Of a DNA stretch of 51,166 nt, positions 49,015-51,166 are shown piece by piece (the first letter of the stretch is position 1; every line of letters begins with the position of its first letter). The notes beneath the pieces were generated by a model. That model had not been told where the DNA came from, searched no databases, and saw only the letters and a list, made by a program, of their open reading frames with translations. A program made the position numbers and the translations under genes. This stretch comes from Bacteroidales bacterium. GTDB lineage: Bacteria > Bacteroidota > Bacteroidia > Bacteroidales > UBA932. The stretch lies in NCBI GenBank assembly GCA_028686425.1, contig JAQUBZ010000016.1, forward strand, positions 1 to 51,166. The letters run 5' to 3'.

Positions 49015-50079
49015 ATGCTGGAAAACTTTTATATTGCTACTATATACACCGCCCTGGTTGTCATGTTTCTCTCATCGGCAATCCTGTTCGCTTTTCATAA
49101 AAGTGGCGATCGTTCCAGGATTATCCTGGCTGCGATTGTGGCATTTTCAGTTTTTAATTACATTCCGGTATTGTTTGATGCCCTTAACGGGACATTTCAG
49201 GTTCCCGTCATGAGTGTTCCCAGGTTGACTCTGGCGCTGTTCATGATTCTTTCGTACACTCTTTATCCAATTGAGGTAATTTCTCCAGGATGGCTGAATT
49301 TCAAACGATTGTTGCTGTGGTATGCTCCTATTGCGGTTATTTTGATTTTTTATCGTGTCACCCTCCTATTCGGTGTAGAGTATCCTGTTTATTCCAGCAT
49401 TGTGGAGATGCTGCCACATTATGCCGATTTCAATGTCGCCTTCCGGCTCTTGCTGTGTATCATTCTCTGCCTGCCTATCTTCTTTATCTTCTATATACCC
49501 TATACTCGCAAATACAACAACACTGACCGGACATGGATGAGGGTCTATGTCATCAGCGGTATCATTGACGTGCTGTCCTATCTGATGATTCTGGCATATC
49601 ATACCCCATCTGTTTCCATTCTGTATTTCCATTGCACAATGGCCATCACAGCTCTCCGTTTGTATATGGAACTTGTTTATCGTATTGTAGATAAGAATGT
49701 TACGAATGATGAACTTATATCGTCCAATAATATTCAACTTAGCCAGGAGCCCTCAAACGGGCTTTTCATACGGCTGGAACGATACATGCTTGACAATCAG
49801 ATCTGGCGCAATCCCGATCTTTCTGAAGGGATGCTTGTGCAGGCGCTTGGTACCAACCGGACCACTCTGGCAAAGGCAGTCCGCGAGCAGGGAGTGGATA
49901 GTATCTCCTCCTACATCAACAAATACCGCATCCAGGATTTCATCTCACTGCTGAAAGACCATCCCCGGATGAGTATAAAGGAAGCGTTCTATATCTGCGG
50001 CTACCGTTCCCGCGCCACTGCCCAGCGCAATTTCCGCTCAGTGACCGGCAAGACTCCGTCCGAGTATCTCGGGCGGTAA
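49015..50079 (+). CDS. Membrane-bound AraC-family transcriptional regulator
   Basis: A 354-residue protein. I start at 49015 (MLENFYIATIY); the longer frame overlaps the -7 box. The first about 230 residues contain six or seven hydrophobic spans. The C-terminal 110 residues are an AraC-type double helix-turn-helix. The first helix pair ends LVQALGTNRTTLAKAVREQG, and the second has SIKEAFYICGYRSRATAQRNFRSVTGKTPSEYL. It presumably senses something in the membrane or periplasm and binds DNA at the inner membrane. The divergent phosphoesterase gene and the phased repeats between them make that operon a likely target. Confidence 0.88.
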   Translation: MLENFYIATIYTALVVMFLSSAILFAFHKSGDRSRIILAAIVAFSVFNYIPVLFDALNGTFQVPVMSVPRLTLALFMILSYTLYPIEVISPGWLNFKRLLLWYAPIAVILIFYRVTLLFGVEYPVYSSIVEMLPHYADFNVAFRLLLCIILCLPIFFIFYIPYTRKYNNTDRTWMRVYVISGIIDVLSYLMILAYHTPSVSILYFHCTMAITALRLYMELVYRIVDKNVTNDELISSNNIQLSQEPSNGLFIRLERYMLDNQIWRNPDLSEGMLVQALGTNRTTLAKAVREQGVDSISSYINKYRIQDFISLLKDHPRMSIKEAFYICGYRSRATAQRNFRSVTGKTPSEYLGR

Positions 50080-50146
50080 GATCTCATCGGCAGATGATTG
50101 AGAGACAGCAAATATTTTCAGAAACTGCGGATATATTCGATAAAAT

Positions 50147-50196
50147 CGGAATGATGCCGTACAGATAGTGATGGGTATCCGGTTAGTCAGAATTCG
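50147..50196. repeat. E module copy 3
   Basis: CGGAATGATGCCGTACAGAT followed by TATCCGGTTAGTCAGAATT. It stands just downstream of the fused XRE/membrane remnant, as E copy 2 does for the intact pair. Confidence 0.65.
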
Positions 50197-50204
50197 AAAA
50201 ACTG

Positions 50205-50531
50205 TCAGTCGTTGTCGTCAATAAAGAAGATATCTTCAACTTTAACTCCGAAATGTCTTGCGATTTTTATTGCAAGGGATGATGCTCTGATGTTGCTGAT
50301 ATACTCATCTTCCTGCTTTTCTCTTGACAGACCTACCAATCCTGCTGCCAAAAAGAGAAACGTGTACATGACAAATATAAACCATTTATCTGCGATGAAA
50401 TATTTGTTCAGGTCAATAACTTTCCAAGTGGTCATGACAAACATTCCCCATAGTAATACTATAGTGAAAAGTATCCAACCTACAATCTGAAAATGGTGTG
50501 GAAGTAAAAAAGATTTGTGCTTTGTGTTCAT
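50205..50531 (-). pseudogene. In-frame deletion fusion of membrane protein and XRE tail (second copy of the pair)
   Basis: A 108-residue chimera. Residues 1-87 match the membrane protein at 46024 up to SNIRASSLA. The remainder, IKIARHFGVKVEDIFFI, is the XRE C-terminus. The junction falls at GCAAG, a short sequence present at both places in the intact copy (45901 and 46247). Deletion between them removes 346 bp, a length that exactly brings the two overlapping frames into register. Only two membrane spans remain and the HTH is lost, so DNA binding is gone. The promoter palindrome has also decayed. It may be a dead copy or a small membrane protein. Confidence 0.8.
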
Positions 50532-50778
50532 ACTTGTTATTAATATTAATTCGTCCGCACATGTAGTGCATACTTTACATAAATATAAATTACATTATTT
50601 CAAATTTACATTACATATTTTTTAGTTTTAGATGTATGTGTTATGACGAAATGTTCTCTCAAGGCAATAATTGCGACAAGATGCGAGGTTTGCCGTCAAT
50701 ATAGACCATATGTTCACAGAACATCTTTTTGTAGAGGATGCTTTCAAAACCGTGCAGCTGCTCACAGACGAATTCAAT

Positions 50779-51048
50779 TTATTCTTTTGATGTGGACATG
50801 TACATTTGATTAAATTTTTTTCCACAGGAGTTGCATCTATAATTTACATTCTTGTACTTGCATATAATCATAATTACTATACCGGCAACGGCCATTGCTA
50901 ATGACAAGTAGTCAAGCACGACAGATTTGATGCCCCATTTGTAAGGATTAAACACATAAACACATGGAGCGATTATAAAAAATATGGAGATTATACTCAG
51001 AAGTGTTACATATTTAAACTTTTTTATCTGTACCGTATCTGTCTTTCC
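50779..51048 (-). pseudogene. 5'-truncated small membrane protein with zinc-ribbon-like tail
   Basis: There is an open minus-strand frame of 89 codons with no start codon near its beginning. It opens just after a TAG at 51049. It reads GKTDTVQIKKFKYVTLL, then two hydrophobic segments (SIISIFFIIAPCVYVF and SLAMAVAGIVIMIICKY), then NYRCNSCGKKFNQMY and a stop. The CxxC near the end looks like half of a zinc ribbon. The 5' part was probably removed by whatever joined at about 51050, since base composition and content change there. Downstream (50659-50778) an open stretch of 39 codons in the same frame may be another remnant. Confidence 0.5.
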
Positions 51049-51080
51049 CTAGAAAAAGTTGACTCGCAAAGAATCAAGAA

Positions 51081-51166
51081 ATGGAAAAATTAGGAAAGTA
51101 CTATTCATCAAAAAGACAAAGATTACTCAATGAAGCACTAAAACTACATGAATCAGGATTGCCGGT
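51081..51166 (+). CDS. Unknown protein, 3' partial
   Basis: An ATG-started frame runs off the window end: MEKLGKYYSSKRQRLLNEAL and a few more residues. The basic, helical beginning is compatible with the N-terminus of a helix-turn-helix transposase or a recombinase-associated protein, but 28 residues are too few to assign. It starts 32 bp after the point where the neighbouring gene is truncated, which fits an insertion sequence beginning there. Confidence 0.35.
   Translation, partial: MEKLGKYYSSKRQRLLNEALKLHESGLP

Noticed and set aside
50628-50825. A 65-codon minus-strand frame near the window end
   Set aside because: A different frame of the same stretch (50779-51048) gives a much more protein-like membrane segment and CxxC tail. 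The 65-codon frame has no recognisable features.

Overview
The window reads as chromosome of a Bacteroidales bacterium (phylum Bacteroidota). This rests on repeated TAnnTTTG -7 promoter boxes, FimA/Mfa-type fimbrilins, a GIN-domain (DUF2807) lipoprotein, a large NagB-like/PIG-L fusion protein, and a lysine-to-butyrate gene set of the kind found in Porphyromonas, Odoribacter and relatives. I cannot fix the genus from sequence alone.

Layout. 1-3.8 kb: end of a membrane-anchored M28 peptidase, a PlsB-like acyltransferase, an OmpA-family lipoprotein and a GIN-domain lipoprotein. 3.8-18.3 kb: one long plus-strand operon, atoD-kal-kce-kdd-kamA-kamB-kamC-kamD-kamE-atoA-crt-hbd-bcd-etfB-etfA, bounded by a promoter that overlaps the preceding terminator and by a strong terminator at its end. 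It encodes L-lysine fermentation: 2,3- then 5,6-amino migration, oxidation, cleavage with acetyl-CoA, deamination to crotonyl-CoA, reduction to butyryl-CoA and CoA transfer to acetoacetate. It also encodes the probable repair proteins for the B12-dependent mutase. 18.4-38.1 kb: mostly core or household genes. These are a serine hydrolase, tRNA-Val, a two-gene fimbrial locus, htpG, a large cell-wall amidase, a D-cysteine desulfhydrase-like enzyme, VanZ, a HAD protein, an acyl-CoA ligase, the NagB-like/PIG-L protein, rarA, rlmD and mnmE.

38.1 kb to the end is an accessory island starting exactly at the 3' end of mnmE. The last seven codons of mnmE (Asn-Phe-Cys-Ile-Gly-Lys-stop) recur twice downstream, at 40553 and 45813, and delimit two islets with no integrase in view. 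Islet 1 carries an AbiEi/AbiEii toxin-antitoxin pair. Islet 2 carries a frameshifted KilA-N gene, a Crp-type regulator divergent from an acyltransferase, and a REP-associated tyrosine transposase (RAYT)-like gene. Both are laced with several families of palindromic repeats: REP-like hairpins with a conserved bulge, a ~155-bp two-hairpin element called R, and short modules called E, F and G here. A 548-bp stretch containing R is perfectly duplicated, and its copies bracket the AbiE genes.

Beyond the third att copy lie an XRE regulator/membrane protein pair, a DMT transporter, a calcineurin-type phosphoesterase divergent from a membrane-bound AraC-type regulator, and a second copy of the XRE/membrane pair. 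In that second copy a deletion has fused the two genes in frame. The window ends in a truncated membrane-protein gene and the start of another ORF.
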